Shown one piece after another: positions 47,669-59,987 of a stretch of 64,000 nucleotides of DNA. The notes under the pieces were generated by a model. It saw only the letters and a program-made list of their open reading frames with translations. It made no database searches and was not told the DNA's origin. Origin of the DNA: Rhizophagus irregularis (lineage: Eukaryota; Glomeromycota; Glomeromycetes; Glomerales; Glomeraceae); assembly GCF_026210795.1 (NCBI RefSeq), contig NC_089442.1:186001-250000 (forward strand). Direction: 5' to 3'. The position numbers and the translations under genes were made by a program. Position 1 is the stretch's first letter. The number at the start of each line of letters is the position of its first letter.

Positions 47669-48477
47669 ACTATTCCATTTTATATTATTTTCTTTTTATT
47701 TCATTTACGAATACAACTATATTTCGAGTATATTTGAATAGAAATAAAAGTTTTTCTGCTTATTGATAAATAAACAATTGAATTTTTAAGTATACTATAT
47801 ATTGTCCAATAATGTGTTTTGTCCTTAAATTAATCACGGGTCAGTGTCACATGATGAGTTTTCTAAGTCACAGCTTTATTCGTAAATTAGACATCTCTGA
47901 TTTAGCAGAATACACTCCTAATACCTCATCAATTGGGATTCCGTGCTCTTCGATATAATCGCTAATCAAATAAATATTTACTTGATTATATGTGCAGAAT
48001 TCCAGAATCTTTGCCATTACAAAGACAATGAAAAAATACGGAAATGTGATACTTGGAGTACGCATGCAATGTGTTACCCCAAACTTTTAGATGTTGTACA
48101 GACGTAATTGTCAATTTGTGTATGAACTGTATGTATCCAAATAGGTGAGTCTATGGAGTCTTTGTATTACGATGTGGGCGTACAATTCTACAACATAACT
48201 TTCAAACTTTTGGATTCCACTTTTTTACTTTTTTTTTCTGGTTGATTTTAAAATACGTTTTTGCTTTTATTCCTATGTGAAAAATATATCGGTTATTAAT
48301 AAAACACATTCTGCCTTTATTTCTATGCTAAAAAATAAATATTTTATTCTGCCATGATTCAGTGTTAAAAATATTTTGTCAAAAAAACACATTTTTACCT
48401 TTATTTCGGTGATAAGAAATCATAAGCTAGAAATTTATCGAAGCTGTAAAATTGCGCCACAACGTTCAAAAGCCCGC
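47669..48477. other. Spacer between kinase copies D and E
   Basis: Unit flank without the element found in the C-D spacer; it gives the unoccupied state (48072-48150). A minus-strand frame of 65 codons at 47868-48065 has no support. Confidence 0.6.
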
Positions 48478-48486
48478 TATTTAAAT
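48478..48486 (+). promoter_or_regulatory. TATTTAAAT box, kinase copy E
   Basis: In the same conserved block, 95 bases before the first conserved codon of exon 1. Confidence 0.4.
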
Positions 48487-48580
48487 GGTTTTTTTTTTAT
48501 CACGGGACTGCAGACAAAGTCATCCCTGTTTCCAAATATGTGCTTTGTGCACCATAATCTGCCCAATACAATATTAATAG

Positions 48581-49767
48581 CTGCGCCTTGAAGAGAGTGA
48601 CACCAAAAATACATTAAAGGTATTATTAGATGACGAGACATTGCGAACAATTCATCGTTATGAACCTCAAGACTTTAAGGATCTTACTGAGATTGCTTCT
48701 GGAGCATCCGCCTTTGTTTATTATGGTCGGAAAAACACATCAAAATTCGCAATTAAAAAATTCAAAAATCCCAAGGAAGAAGCTATTATTAAGGAGGTGT
48801 GTTACCGATACAGTTTTTTTATATAACTATTTTTGATATTATTTGTTGATTAAATCCATTATTATTTTTTTTTCAGATTCATTTAATGGGAATAGTTAGT
48901 CCTCATCCAAATATAATTACGTTTTATGGAGTTACGAAACTTGATGAAACAAATTACTCGCTTGTTCTCGAATATGCGGACAAAACATTAAGAAATTATC
49001 TAAGAGACGATGCTATACCTTTTAAATGGGAAAGCCAATTAAATTTCGCCAGAGAAATTGCAAATGCGATTTCATGGTTACATGATGATAAGGAGATCAT
49101 ACACGGAGATCTTGTAAGTACTGTACAATATATTCGTATCAGTTATCTAATTTATTTACGCAATTAACATATTCTTTTTTTTTTAGCATCCCAATAATAT
49201 CTTAATAAATGATGGTAAAATAAAGGTAGCAGATTTTGGCCGCTCATGTCAAAAAAAAGAATCAGTTAGTCATACTAAAGCATATGGTGTAATACCCTAT
49301 ATGGATCCCAAATTTTTTGAGCAGAACCTAATTCAAAAATATGGTTTGACCGAAAAATCAGATATATATAGTTTAGGGGTATTGTTCTGGGAATTAACAA
49401 GTCGTTCATCACCTTTCAATTTCGAAAAAAGATTTGACCGTGATTCTATTAAACTGATGATTCTTAATCGTGTAAGAGAAAATCCTATTCCAAAAACAAA
49501 TGATAGATTCGTTTCACTTTATAAAAGTAAGTAAAAAAAATAATTGTAAAATTTATTTTTGCAATAAGATTAATATAATTTAATCTCTTTAAAATTTAAA
49601 TAGAATGCTGGCAACATGAACCAGACGAGAGACCACCTATTTGTCAAGTAATTGAAGAACTTGATAGCATTGATCCTATAATCAACAATTTACCAACTAA
49701 TTCTAACAAAAGTAAAATAACACAAGATAAAGATTCTGACTTGAACATTACGACATATAGTAAATAG
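48581..49767 (+). CDS. Protein kinase, TKL-like, copy E
   Basis: Exons 48581-48796, 48877-49113, 49187-49526 and 49604-49767 join to 318 codons without a stop. Motifs are as in copy C: SGASAFVYYG, FAIKKF, HGDLHPNN, DFG, DPKFFE, SDIYSLGVLFWEL. Four codons present in copy C (near FFEQNL) are absent here, a change shared with copy D, so D and E are the closest pair. The Asn/Lys-rich tail is complete. As in the other copies, no in-frame ATG is found before or in exon 1. Probably functional if an upstream start exon or a CTG start is used. It is the last member of the array. Confidence 0.75.
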
Positions 49768-52747
49768 ATTATTCCATTTTATATTATATTATTTTTTTTT
49801 TTCTCATTTACGAATACATTATATTTTCGAGTATATTTGAATAGAAATAAAAGTTTTCCTGCTTATTGATAAATAAAAAATTAAATTTTTAAGTATATAT
49901 ATTGTCCAATAATGTTATATTATCCATTTCATCGTTTGCCCTTAAATTAATCACGGGTGCGGGATTCGGAAATTTCTTTAGTGTTGTTGGCTCTTGGCGT
50001 TGATAAACAGATTGACATATAAAATTAGTCAACATGCATTTTAATCTATCTTTTACCCTTAATTCAGTTCCACTAAGATGGCGACAGTCATTTGTCGTAT
50101 TCAATTTACACTTCAAAGAACAATAATTACATTGAATAATTTTTCACTTGAATATCCACTTGAAATCTTCAATTCACATTGGTAATAGAGAAGATTTTTA
50201 CACTATTTTTCGATACAATGACCATGAAACTAAAATGACTGGAAATGATATGCTAATTATGAGAATGGTCGTATCCAAGTGAAGCCTAATGGAGAACTTG
50301 AAATAAAATTAAAATGCAATAAAGAAGAAATAATTATTTAGCTTCAAGAGTAACGTGGTTTAATAAACATTTTTTACCAAAAAAAATTATTATTTAACGC
50401 TAAAATAAGTTTCAGATCGCGTTCAAAATGTATATCATATATAAAAAAAGATTATAAAAATTATGAACTTTTTTAACATTCCCTTAATAACAATTTTTTT
50501 TCTATCAGAGAGATTTTACCTTTATGCAATATAGTATTATAATAAACTAATTTAACCGTTTTTGACGGTTTCAAAAAAATAGTAGCTAAGGTAAAATAAC
50601 TTTTTGTATGTTTTCCATTTGGTTAAACTTTTTGAAATATTTGGGGCTAATATTTTCACTTGTCAAAAAATGTTCAAAATTATTAATTATTAAAATATTC
50701 ACTTATCCTTATTTGGAGTTTACTTGCCCTTTAACATACAGGATTTATTCCGAGAATCCGATATTATTATATCCCATATGATTCATTCATTTAATAAACA
50801 AAATTTAAAAGTGTTTCGAAAATCTCTCATTTAATCTCATTCGGAAAATTACTAAAAAAGATTTACAATGCGTTCATATTAATGATCCAATGAAGTTCAT
50901 TAATAAATGATTTCATTCTTTTTAAAAAATAAATAAATAAATAAAGAAATGAATTTTTAATTATGGAAGTCAAAAAAGAAAGTTCAAGTAATATAGTAGT
51001 CCAAAAAAAAAATTTAATTAAAAACAGGGTTTATATGATGGAAAATTTTATTAAACGTTATGGCATTATTCGAGCGTACTAGTAAGTTTAACTTCCAGTT
51101 GATCCTGGAAATTTTTTTAGATCGAAAAAAATATTATATTCCGAATAAGCATTAATAATATTATCCGATTATGATCTGAAATATTCCGGGGAAATATACA
51201 TTTACCTGGTATGCAGCTTTTGATTGGGAAAACTTGTTATTAATCTTCCTGGTTCAGGCCTCCTTGATAAGCTATTATTTGAATTTATCTTTAGAAATGG
51301 GGATTATTGTCAGTGTAAAAAATGAAATTAATGGACAGAAATATAGTACCGATTTTAAATTAGAAATTTATAAACTGATTAGGATAACTTGATGATTTAT
51401 TATTTGCGTTATATTTATCTTATTAATAAGATACGGTATTTTTATTTAAATGAATAAAATTCCGTAGTATTGATTAAATAATTTTTGACAACTAAAATCA
51501 CATACCGTAATAAGGTCCTAAGAAATTTCTTCCTTAGACTTGAACGCGCATAAAAAGCGATAATAAAATTATTCTATTATTTCTATCTGTTATTGTTACT
51601 TTTAACGGATCTTTTGCTAAATAAATTTGAATAAATTTGGGAATTAATTATCAAAGAATCAATTAAAGTGATTTCTATTAGATGAAAATTAATTTAATAA
51701 TGCAACAATTAATTGTAAGTCAACCATTGTAAGTTCAGAGCGAAAAAATATTATTTTTTATGTGCTACTTCAGCTGAATTTGGTGATTCATTTGTTCAAT
51801 ATGACAATGCAGGAGATAATACTAATGACTTTTCAATTTTCCTCCAAATAATCAAAAATCTTAAGCATCATGCATGTGCAGTTAATCTAAACAAGAATAA
51901 ATGTGAGTACTGTACTATTCAGTGAACCAAAAAAATATGAATGATTGGGTGTCAACAAATCAATGTTTGAAAAACGAGATCTGCTATTGTGATTGGACAA
52001 TAATTACGACTTTGGTAAAGAATATACCATTGAAATTAATTTATAAATGTATGGGTTATGACCCTCGTTTTTTATTAGTTTCTATTTAGATAACTTAAAC
52101 CTTTATTATTTTGCTAGATTTATATTCATAGTATGTTAACTATTCAATTCACGAACCTACACTGAAAAAAATGGTAGTTTGCGACTTCGGATACTGTATA
52201 ACCGATAATACTGCGTTACATTTGTGTCAATCAAAGCTTTCAATATTTCTCTTATCACCCAAATGCAGGAGTTGATCGCTAAAAAAAGGGTTCTAGTGTT
52301 AAAGAGGTGAAAAAAACAATTGCCATTATAATATTAATATTTTATGTTTCTTATGTTTCTTTAGATTTGATAGATTTGATTTTTGATCGTTTTAACTTCA
52401 ACATATAAATCTTTTTGAAAAAAAAGAAAATTTTAAGGGAAATTTTAAATTGAGAGATACTTATTATCACGTGACAGTCGTAACGTCATTTTTTAAAAAT
52501 ATATTGCTAAAATGGGGGTTGATTCAACTTTGATTGATATAATGATTTTATAAATTTTAGGAAATTTAGACATATATATGTAAACAGATTTCTAAATAAG
52601 CGGTCAAAGGTTAGAATCTAGAACATTATTAATTAAGTACAAAAAAAAATTGAGAAAGATTTATCATAAATAGACAGTAAATAAACCTTTTCATTGAGAA
52701 AAAGAAAAAAAAAATATTTATTTTCTTATCACCAAGTTAAAAAAAAA
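49768..52747. other. Long gene-poor stretch with coding scraps
   Basis: No whole gene. Two plus-strand scraps read like protein: 50190-50339 (EDFYTIFRYNDHETKMTGND, then one frame over RIQVKPNGELEIKLKCNKEE) and 51761-51925 (EFGDSFVQYDNAGDNTNDFS up to a TGA). Both look like remains of genes I do not recognise. Confidence 0.4.
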
Positions 52748-53758
52748 ATGAATTTGATCAAAATTTTAACAATTATTAGTTGTTTCTTTTTTAAAGTAAT
52801 AATTGCGCAAGTTCCTATTTATACATTTCCAATAGAAACTGTTAATTATTATGTTAGTAGTGGAAATGGAATTCAAATTTATGTAGAAGAAAAAGGAAAT
52901 CCAGAAAAGACGACAATTTTATTTACCAGTGGATATATGGCATCACGACAATCTTGGCATCCATTATGGTATGATACAGAACTTGGAGAAAAATTTCATC
53001 TTGTTAGATGGGATTATCGAGGAACTGGACGAAGTGATAAACCTAGAGATGTTAAAGCGTACTCACTTGAATTAAGTGGACAAGATCTTCAAGCCGTAAT
53101 AACAAAAATTAAAACAGACAAACCAAATAAAAAAATAATTACAGTTGGATGGTCAATGGGAACTCCAACTACTATGACATTTATGAAAAATAATCCTGAT
53201 ATCAAAATTGATGGATTTATTTCGGTTGTAGGAATGGTACATTTAAACTTTACAGAAGCAAGTTTAAATACTGAAGAAATTGTAAAATATTCCATTGCAG
53301 CAAATGATCCAGATTATAAATTTTCAACAATTGCTTATGGATTAAACGGATTGTCGAATTTTAGAACTTTTAAACCATCATCTGATCAATATCGTGCTTT
53401 AAAGCTTGGTGATTCCATTATTGTACCACCTGAATATCGAAAATATGAAGCTAAACGTGAGTATTAATTAAAAAAAAAAATTTTTTTAAAAAAAATCATT
53501 ATTATATATAACTAATTAAGAAAATTTTATTTAATTATAGCATTTGATTTTAGAGATTTCTTTAGTTCTTTAGATATTCCAACATTAAATCTTATCGGGG
53601 AGGAAGATAAATTAATTACGCTTGAACATAGTTTACAATTTGCAAATCTTGCTAAGAATGGGAAAAAAATCGTTTATAAGGATGTTGGACACTCGCCACC
53701 ATGGGAAGACACTAAATCAGTTGTTAGAGATATCATAGAATTTGTGTCCAATATTTAA
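52748..53758 (+). CDS. Secreted alpha/beta-hydrolase
   Basis: Two exons (52748-53456, 53541-53758) encode 308 residues. The ATG at 52748 follows an A-run and gives a signal peptide of about 20 residues (NLIKILTIISCFFFKVIIA), so the enzyme is predicted to enter the secretory pathway. The fold shows the oxyanion/strand region TTILFTSGYMASRQSW, the RWDYRGTGRSD loop, the nucleophile elbow GWSMG (Ser136), the acid in GEEDKL (Asp259) and the catalytic histidine in DVGHSPPW (His287): a full catalytic triad. One N-glycosylation site (NFT) is visible near residue 178. Substrate cannot be told; esterase, lipase-like or haloperoxidase-like members share this pattern. The intron breaks a proline codon. 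Confidence 0.85.
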
Positions 53759-55290
53759 TTTTTTTTTAGGTTGATTTTATTAAGAATTGTTTATTTGTGA
53801 AATTGGGTTTAGTTATAAATGATACATCGACTAATTTATATTTATTATGTTCAACAAATATATTTTCAAAATTGACTGTTTACAAATTATTTAGTATATT
53901 TATAATATTTAAATTAAAATGTGTCTTTTTCTTTAACATTTGATCTATTTTTTGATTATTATTTGAGATTGATAGGTAGCGTACTATTTTGCTTGATCGC
54001 CATGTATTTGTATGTAAAATTGTATGATATCTTAGGATTTGCATACTTTAGATTGAAAACCATCATACATAAAAAATCATACCATCCATATGGGTTTAAA
54101 TAACGTGTCGGCGACTCCAAAGATCGGCTAGATTTGGGACATAATTCAGCCGAAATTAACCATTCTAATTTTGATCGATCTTTGCAGATTCAAATATGAA
54201 AGTCGCGTAACGTGATTCAATATCATGCATCACGTTTATTATTATTATCGGAATTCAGAAACGTAACGATTAACTTTGAGAGAATTTCATAGAGTAATCT
54301 TTTAAATAACTTTCGCACATATTAATTTACATATTTATTACGTCAGCTTGTATCATTTACAGAAATTAATTATAAAACGATCAAAAAAAAAGTTAGATGC
54401 TATCGGTTTTCATCATTTTGAAATATGTCGTAATGAAGTGATAGGACTATGGAAAAATCCTTATGAAATGCTTTAATTATCAAAAATTATGAAATTTATA
54501 ATGTAATAAAAAAATTCTTAATTGAAAAAAATGTCATTTCGCTTTTAATATATAATCATTAACCAATTATACTACATTTTTCTTCCTACATTTCATAATT
54601 TCTCGTCCAAGATTGATATAGTAGGCTTTGTATTAACCAAAGAAGAAACCGATTCTAATAAGTAATGAGTATCAGGAAAAAAAAATTTTGATTAGTTCGT
54701 CATGTTATCATGGATAGTGGTCTCGCCTATATATCAATACTTGGAGAATCAACTTGCTTTTTCTCGGCTCCTTACCGATTCACCCTAAGTAACAATTATA
54801 GAGCCATTCCAGGATTAATTAGATTGAATCAAAAAATTTAAATATCATGATAATCATTGTAAAGTTGTTACATTAAAATAAATTGTCACGAAAATTATTT
54901 TTATTATTAATATATTTAGGGTTAATATTGTTGATATTGAATATAATTTCATAACCAAGACGGCAAAACATTTATTACCGTCTCGTGAAGTTTGTACGAC
55001 AGCATCGACCTTGAGATGCTTCTTGATAGAAAACCTAAATATGCAACTATTTTATTTGTCCTATTTAATAATATTAAAATACAGTATTAAAAAATATAAA
55101 TACTTTTTATAAATTATAAAAGAAAAATGGAACGCGAATTTTTCAAAGATATTACGAAATAAACTAACGATGTTATCAAGTAAATACTTTTACGTCATTG
55201 CGATTCAGTAATTAATAAAAATAGGCATGATGGGAATAATGATCTCGTAATAAACTTGTTTAGTTTGGAATAAAAAATATTGAAAATTTG
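53759..55290. other. Gene-free stretch
   Basis: No supportable gene. The part 54400-54690 loosely resembles 58990-59160 (GGAAAAATCCTTATGAAATGC against GAAAAATTCCTATGAAACAC), hinting at an older, larger repeat unit around the decarboxylase genes. Confidence 0.4.
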
Positions 55291-55511
55291 ACAACTTAGG
55301 CCGGGCAAAAAAATTTTTTAGATTCCCGTGACATAAAATTTTAAAAATGACCCGGCCGGCCGGCATTTTTTTTTTATATTTGTAAAATTTTTTCATATGA
55401 AAATTTTTTTGGCCAAAAACTTAAATCACGTGATAAAGATTTTTTCTATAAAAAAAAAAATTTCCATTTTTCGAGGAGAATCTAAAAATTTTTTTTGCCG
55501 GCCTAAGTTGT
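55291..55511. mobile_element. Short inverted-end element
   Basis: ACAACTTAGGCCGGGCAAAA at left and, inverted, ACAACTTAGGCCGGCAAAAA at right form ends of about 33 bases. The interior contains GGCCGGCCGGC, very unlike its surroundings, and no reading frame. Confidence 0.7.
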
Positions 55512-55584
55512 GTTCATTATTTGTGCATCAATAGTTACATCACTTTATGACGGTTAAATATGTGTTCATGAAATTAGGTGTAAT

Positions 55585-56050
55585 TGTTGTTACGCCACTT
55601 TTTTTAAAGTTCGTCCCAAATAATATTAAAAAAAATTAGAGGCTATAATAATTACTAAATTAGAACAATCGTATAAAAATAATAAAATTTTTTTTTTTTT
55701 TTTCATACTTCAATTTTTTTTGTATATGCCGGTAACGCGTTACATAACATGTTATTAAGCCACTTTTTTTAAAATTCGTCCTAAAATGATATGCAATATT
55801 AAAAAAAAATTGTTATAATAATTACTAAATTAGGACAATATTAAAAATATTGTTTTTATATACAAAATTTTATTAGCAAATCAAATTTATTTTTATAACA
55901 ATATTTTAAATTATGTCTTGTTTTCTTATTTATTTTTAAAAAGGTAAATTATATTTAATTTTATTAATTACTGAAATTCGGTGTAATTGTTATTGCGCCA
56001 CTTTTTTTAGAGTTCATATTACTAATTTAGGACAATATTAAAAAAAAAAG
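55585..56050 (+). repeat. Three diverged direct repeats upstream of decarboxylase 1
   Basis: The pattern GCCACTTTTTTTA, then TTCGTCC or TTCATA, then TTACTAAATTAG-ACAAT, occurs at about 55592, 55758 and 55995. A shorter relic (TAATGCGCCACTAAATATA) lies at 60826 upstream of decarboxylase 2. Confidence 0.6.
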
Positions 56051-56334
56051 AAAAAAATTTATATAAATTACTGTATATGTATATGATCTGATCATATCTT
56101 CGAAGGTGAACGTTTGTCGGTAAAATGATTGTCAGTGAAGTAATTGTCGATGAGTAGAATGCGTTCCTTGAATCAATCAAGCTGTTGTATTGATATCAAA
56201 TTAATATCCTTTTTTGGAACGCGATTCTAAAAATCAACGTTACCTCCTAAAGCCATTCCCGTTATGCCAAGAATTCACACGACTCCCTTGGTAGATGACT
56301 AAATGGCGCATTATTATTTTTTTTTTTTTAACAA

Positions 56335-56343
56335 TATATAAAG
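56335..56343 (+). promoter_or_regulatory. TATA box of decarboxylase 1
   Basis: TATATAAAG followed by a leader (GCGAAGGCATCAACAGAGCC) that is repeated almost exactly before the second gene. It is 179 bases upstream of the ATG. Confidence 0.6.
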
Positions 56344-56513
56344 ATGCGAAGGCATCAACAGAGCCTCCAATCTCCCTTAACACCGAGAGAAGCAATTTCT
56401 TATTTTTTGAGTTATCACTAAATATTAAAATCTTTTGAACGTATTTGGATCTTATTTGATTCCTACAAACAACTTCGCGTAACAAGTCCGTCGAAATTAT
56501 ATCTCGAAAAAAC

Positions 56514-57728
56514 ATGACTAAGCAATCTTTGGGGCCTTTCCCTTGTCCTTTTGATGGCTATCAACCTATTGTTAAAAGGCTGAAGGACATGATTGAATGC
56601 AATAACTGGAAGGATAAATTTGAACAGGCGGTCTATGACGCTCAAAAGACAGGCGTCGAAGATATGACCAATATTAGCTGTTTAACCGATTACTACAATT
56701 TTCTTAATTACTTGGTATTGTGGGTGCCCAAAGAGGATGAAACAGGAACTTTCGTTTACAATATGCTTTGCACGATGTACTTTGTCCTCGATCAGAACTC
56801 GGTTAAAGATTTTCAATCACCCATTAAGCCTTCATCGTACCCACCACCACCGTTAACGGAACTATCCAAGTGGTTAGTCGATTTTGCCAACGCCATGGGA
56901 CAATTTCTCGATACGCCTCAATCACTTACCGAGGAATCTCTACAGACTTTTTATACTGCGGAGAACTACAATGTTGACTCCTACGTGGTTCCACAAGGAG
57001 GCTGGTTAGGCCACTCTTTCAACGAATTTTTCGCACGAAAATTCTTGCCAGGGACCCGGCCCATTGACGGTCCCTCCAACCCAGCGATTATTGTGAGTGC
57101 CGCAGACTCGACCTTCGATGGCTGTTGGAATATCGATCAATGTGATTCAATTGTACATTTGAAAGGTCTACCTTGGACCATTGGCGAGTTACTTGCAGAC
57201 AGTAAGTACGCAAATGACTTTGCCGGAGGGAAGTTTATGCACGCATTTCTCGCACCATACGACTATCATCGTCAGCATGCTCCTGTAGATGGCAAAGTTC
57301 TCGAAGCCAAAGTCATTCCAGGCCAGACCTATCTTGAAGTTAATGTTAAAAAACATTCTAACGGTAAACATAGACTCATTCCTACTCGAGCACTCGATGC
57401 TCCGGACTCTGCAGGGTATCAATTCTGCCAGGCTCGCGGTCTAATTGTGATTGATTCACCAAAAGTTGGGAAAGTTGCTGTTTTACCAATCGGTATGGCT
57501 CAAGTGTCTTCTGTGGTCCTATGCGTTAAGGGAGAGGAGATTGGGAAGGATGGGAAAATAGTGGAAGGGGATGAAGTAAAGAAAGGGGATGAGATATCTT
57601 ATTTCCAGTTTGGTGGATCTGACATTGTCCTCTTGTTCCAAGCGCAGAGCAAAGTTAAAATACTTGCTGAATTACACAAGCATTATCGCGTGGGCGAACA
57701 GATTGCAATTGCTCATATTGCTGAATAA
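56514..57728 (+). CDS. Phosphatidylserine decarboxylase / PsiD-like decarboxylase 1
   Basis: A single exon of 404 residues. Residues about 20-160 match the extra N-terminal domain found in fungal PSD-related enzymes (PSDC type, as in PsiD, the L-tryptophan decarboxylase of Psilocybe). The rest is the decarboxylase core: NEFFARKFLPGTRPID, GKFMHAFLAPYDYHRQHAPV with the conserved histidines, GMAQVSSV, and the self-cleavage region FQFGGSDIVLLF. Canonical enzymes have LGST there; here it is FGGSD with Ser369 as the likely pyruvoyl precursor, as in PsiD-like enzymes. It has no membrane anchor or targeting signal, so a soluble amino-acid or related decarboxylase is likelier than the mitochondrial lipid enzyme. 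It is richer in G+C than its surroundings and intronless, unlike most genes here. Substrate is inferred, not shown. Confidence 0.85.
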   Translation: MTKQSLGPFPCPFDGYQPIVKRLKDMIECNNWKDKFEQAVYDAQKTGVEDMTNISCLTDYYNFLNYLVLWVPKEDETGTFVYNMLCTMYFVLDQNSVKDFQSPIKPSSYPPPPLTELSKWLVDFANAMGQFLDTPQSLTEESLQTFYTAENYNVDSYVVPQGGWLGHSFNEFFARKFLPGTRPIDGPSNPAIIVSAADSTFDGCWNIDQCDSIVHLKGLPWTIGELLADSKYANDFAGGKFMHAFLAPYDYHRQHAPVDGKVLEAKVIPGQTYLEVNVKKHSNGKHRLIPTRALDAPDSAGYQFCQARGLIVIDSPKVGKVAVLPIGMAQVSSVVLCVKGEEIGKDGKIVEGDEVKKGDEISYFQFGGSDIVLLFQAQSKVKILAELHKHYRVGEQIAIAHIAE

Positions 57729-58345
57729 TTACGAAATATTTAATATATAGGAGTATATAATTTTTTTGCATTAAATTATCATAAAATTTTACATTATTTT
57801 CGGCTATTCTACACATGTAAATCACGACTTATGTAATCTGAATAAAGTAAAATAATAATTTTAAAAAATCTTTATATTAAAAAAATTTATAAATTAATTT
57901 GAATTGTGTGACGTATAGCGTGTTTCCGTAAAATTTATTACGGATTGCTACCGATCATTTTCGTTGGACATATCCCGATTTTTATCTAAAAAGATTTTTT
58001 TGATCATAGATTCGTTCCATTATTTTTATTGACTATATTGTTAATAAATAATTCGGTAAAAGTAAATGGTGCTATAAAAGATAAATAAATTATAAAGTAT
58101 TTATATAAAGAAATGAACAAAAAAATCTCCATTGATACCACGTGTTTATGTCCGACGGTCAATTTACAAATCGGCGCATATCGACAGATTTCCGCGTATT
58201 ATATCATAATTATATCATAATTTTATCATTGAAATTTAATAAATTTAAAGACTTATTATTTTTGTTCATGCTATGGCTTATTTCCAGAATTTGTGTGCAC
58301 AATTTACTATATGATTTAAGTTCGTTGTTCGTTGATCCCGGTAAG
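57729..58345 (+). repeat. 3' flank shared by both decarboxylase genes
   Basis: Matches 62665-63245 over much of its length (ATGAAATATTTAATA or similar, TAAATCACGAC-TATGTAATC, TTTATAAATTAATTTGAATT, TTTTTGTTCATGCTA). It contains AATAAA at 57841-57846, a likely polyadenylation signal (copy at 62782-62787). Confidence 0.7.
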
Positions 58346-59277
58346 AAGCAATAGACTGTTGCTAGTACTTTATTATAGAATTCTATCCATTGATATATTT
58401 GTACATGTTAAATTCATAATTAATTAAAAGTCAATTTATTTATTACTACACATATTACGTAGTTCTGCGCATTTTTCAAATAGATGGATTTCATTATCTA
58501 TAACGACTTCTAATTTTGTTCCTGAGAAATATTCACGTGATCTTTTCGTATTAGTAGAGTTAGTATAAACCAGATGTTTTATGATTCGAGGCTCTGCACC
58601 TATGTAAGCCGCCTAGTTTCTTTTTCTTACCTATCGTAGATGAATCCATATAGTTCCATAACCGGAGGGCAACTTTAATATGTATTTGCTATAAATACTA
58701 TAACTGAATATATAATGCAAAACTGTTATATAATGCACCGAATTTTTTTTTATTATAGCTTATAGCCTGTATTATTACCGATAATATCGACATTATGACC
58801 AATGATCTGTTTGTAGACGTATTTATGAAAAAAATTATGAGTCGATCGATCCACTCTCCTTATTTTTCAGTTAACCGTTCCAGAATTTTTTATTTTATTA
58901 TAAATTAGGTCTTATTTATCACGTTCAGTTTGCTTTATTGCATAAACTCTTTATGTAAGCGATCAAGTAATGGTAGGTTAATGGTAGGCTAATGGATTTT
59001 AGAATTATAGAAAAATTCCTATGAAACACTTCATTATAAAAATTGGCGGTATTTCATTTCAACAAATAAGTATTATACATTCTCTCTATATTTCAAAATT
59101 TCTTGTTCAAGACATGAGTTTTGTGTTTGATCGAAAAAGAAAAATCTTATAAATATAAGGAAAATATATAGATTTTAATTGGATAGTAATATAGAAATTT
59201 ATAGTATAATATTTAATAATTCATGTAACATTATTTTTGCTAATCTTGTTATCATATGATCGCAAAATTCTTTATTT
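58346..59277. other. Gene-free stretch, inverted copy at right edge
   Basis: No gene. Parts of 58740-59035 recur in inverse orientation at 63590-63880. Confidence 0.55.
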
Positions 59278-59526
59278 TCATGAGAAGCAAGATTTAATTA
59301 TCCAACTAAAACAATGTGTAATTTCACATAGACGTGCAACATCTTTCTGTAGTTTGTTCAATGCACTACATAGTGACAACAATAAATTCTGAAGCTCATA
59401 TAATCGACTCCAAAATTCTAGATTGTCAACAATTTTAATTATATATGATGGAAGGCATTTGTTTCCATTATTTGTATCAGTTCTACGTATAACGTTGACG
59501 AGACATTCTAGTATGAATTTGGGCAA
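59278..59526 (-). pseudogene. hAT-transposase-like fragment
   Basis: An open minus-strand stretch of 82 codons with no ATG start. The central part (FWSRLYELQNLLLSLCSALN, then KLQKDVARLCEITHCFSWII) looks like the helical region of hAT-type transposases common in these genomes. An acceptor-like AG (CCTTCAG) lies just upstream on the minus strand, so it may be an isolated exon. The assignment rests on my memory of the family pattern. No inverted ends are seen around it. Confidence 0.35.
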
Positions 59527-59987
59527 ACACGCCTGAAGGTTCCATCCAAATCACATGACATTTTAATGCATAATGCTGGCAAGGAATTGGATTTTGGCTA
59601 GAGGTCTGACTATACTGTAGTGCCATAAACCCAGGATTAATTTTAGTTTAAATAATAGAGTATTTCGGAATTATAGGGATCATCCATATTTTGTGTAACA
59701 TTAATAGTCCGAAATAATTTGGATCGGAAATTTTTTTTTTTTTATTTATTTTAGCTTTATTAATATTATAACAATTATTGCGAAACAATTTGTTACAATT
59801 TAGACGACATGCATCTGCTAATAAAGTATCTACCCTAAAAAGAACAATTAAAACAAAAATTAAACTAAAATTAAACTAACTACAAGTTACCCACAGTACT
59901 AGCTATTTATAATTTTAATTTAATATTTTTAATTAAAATCTACGCTAATACTTACCATCACTAACAGTAGATACTTCACTAACAAAG
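59527..59987. other. Gene-free stretch
   Basis: Contains the 3' flank of the minus-strand gene at 59988; nothing else supportable. Confidence 0.45.

Noticed and set aside
47868-48065. Minus-strand 65-codon frame between kinase copies D and E
   Set aside because: It lies in the repeated spacer and is not kept open in the matching C-D spacer.
48630-48836. ATG-led frame across kinase exon 1 (also at 13457 and 44118)
   Set aside because: It is a different frame from the kinase motifs and runs into intron 1; it is a shadow of the real exon.
53921-54103. 60-codon frame with two hydrophobic segments after the hydrolase gene
   Set aside because: It needs a GTG start and has no support beyond hydrophobicity, which is common in T-rich DNA.
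56240-56645. Two overlapping minus-strand frames around the start of decarboxylase 1
   Set aside because: They cross the conserved promoter and the coding start of the real gene and have no independent support.
57189-57422. Minus-strand 77-codon frame inside decarboxylase 1
   Set aside because: Antisense shadow of a conserved enzyme.
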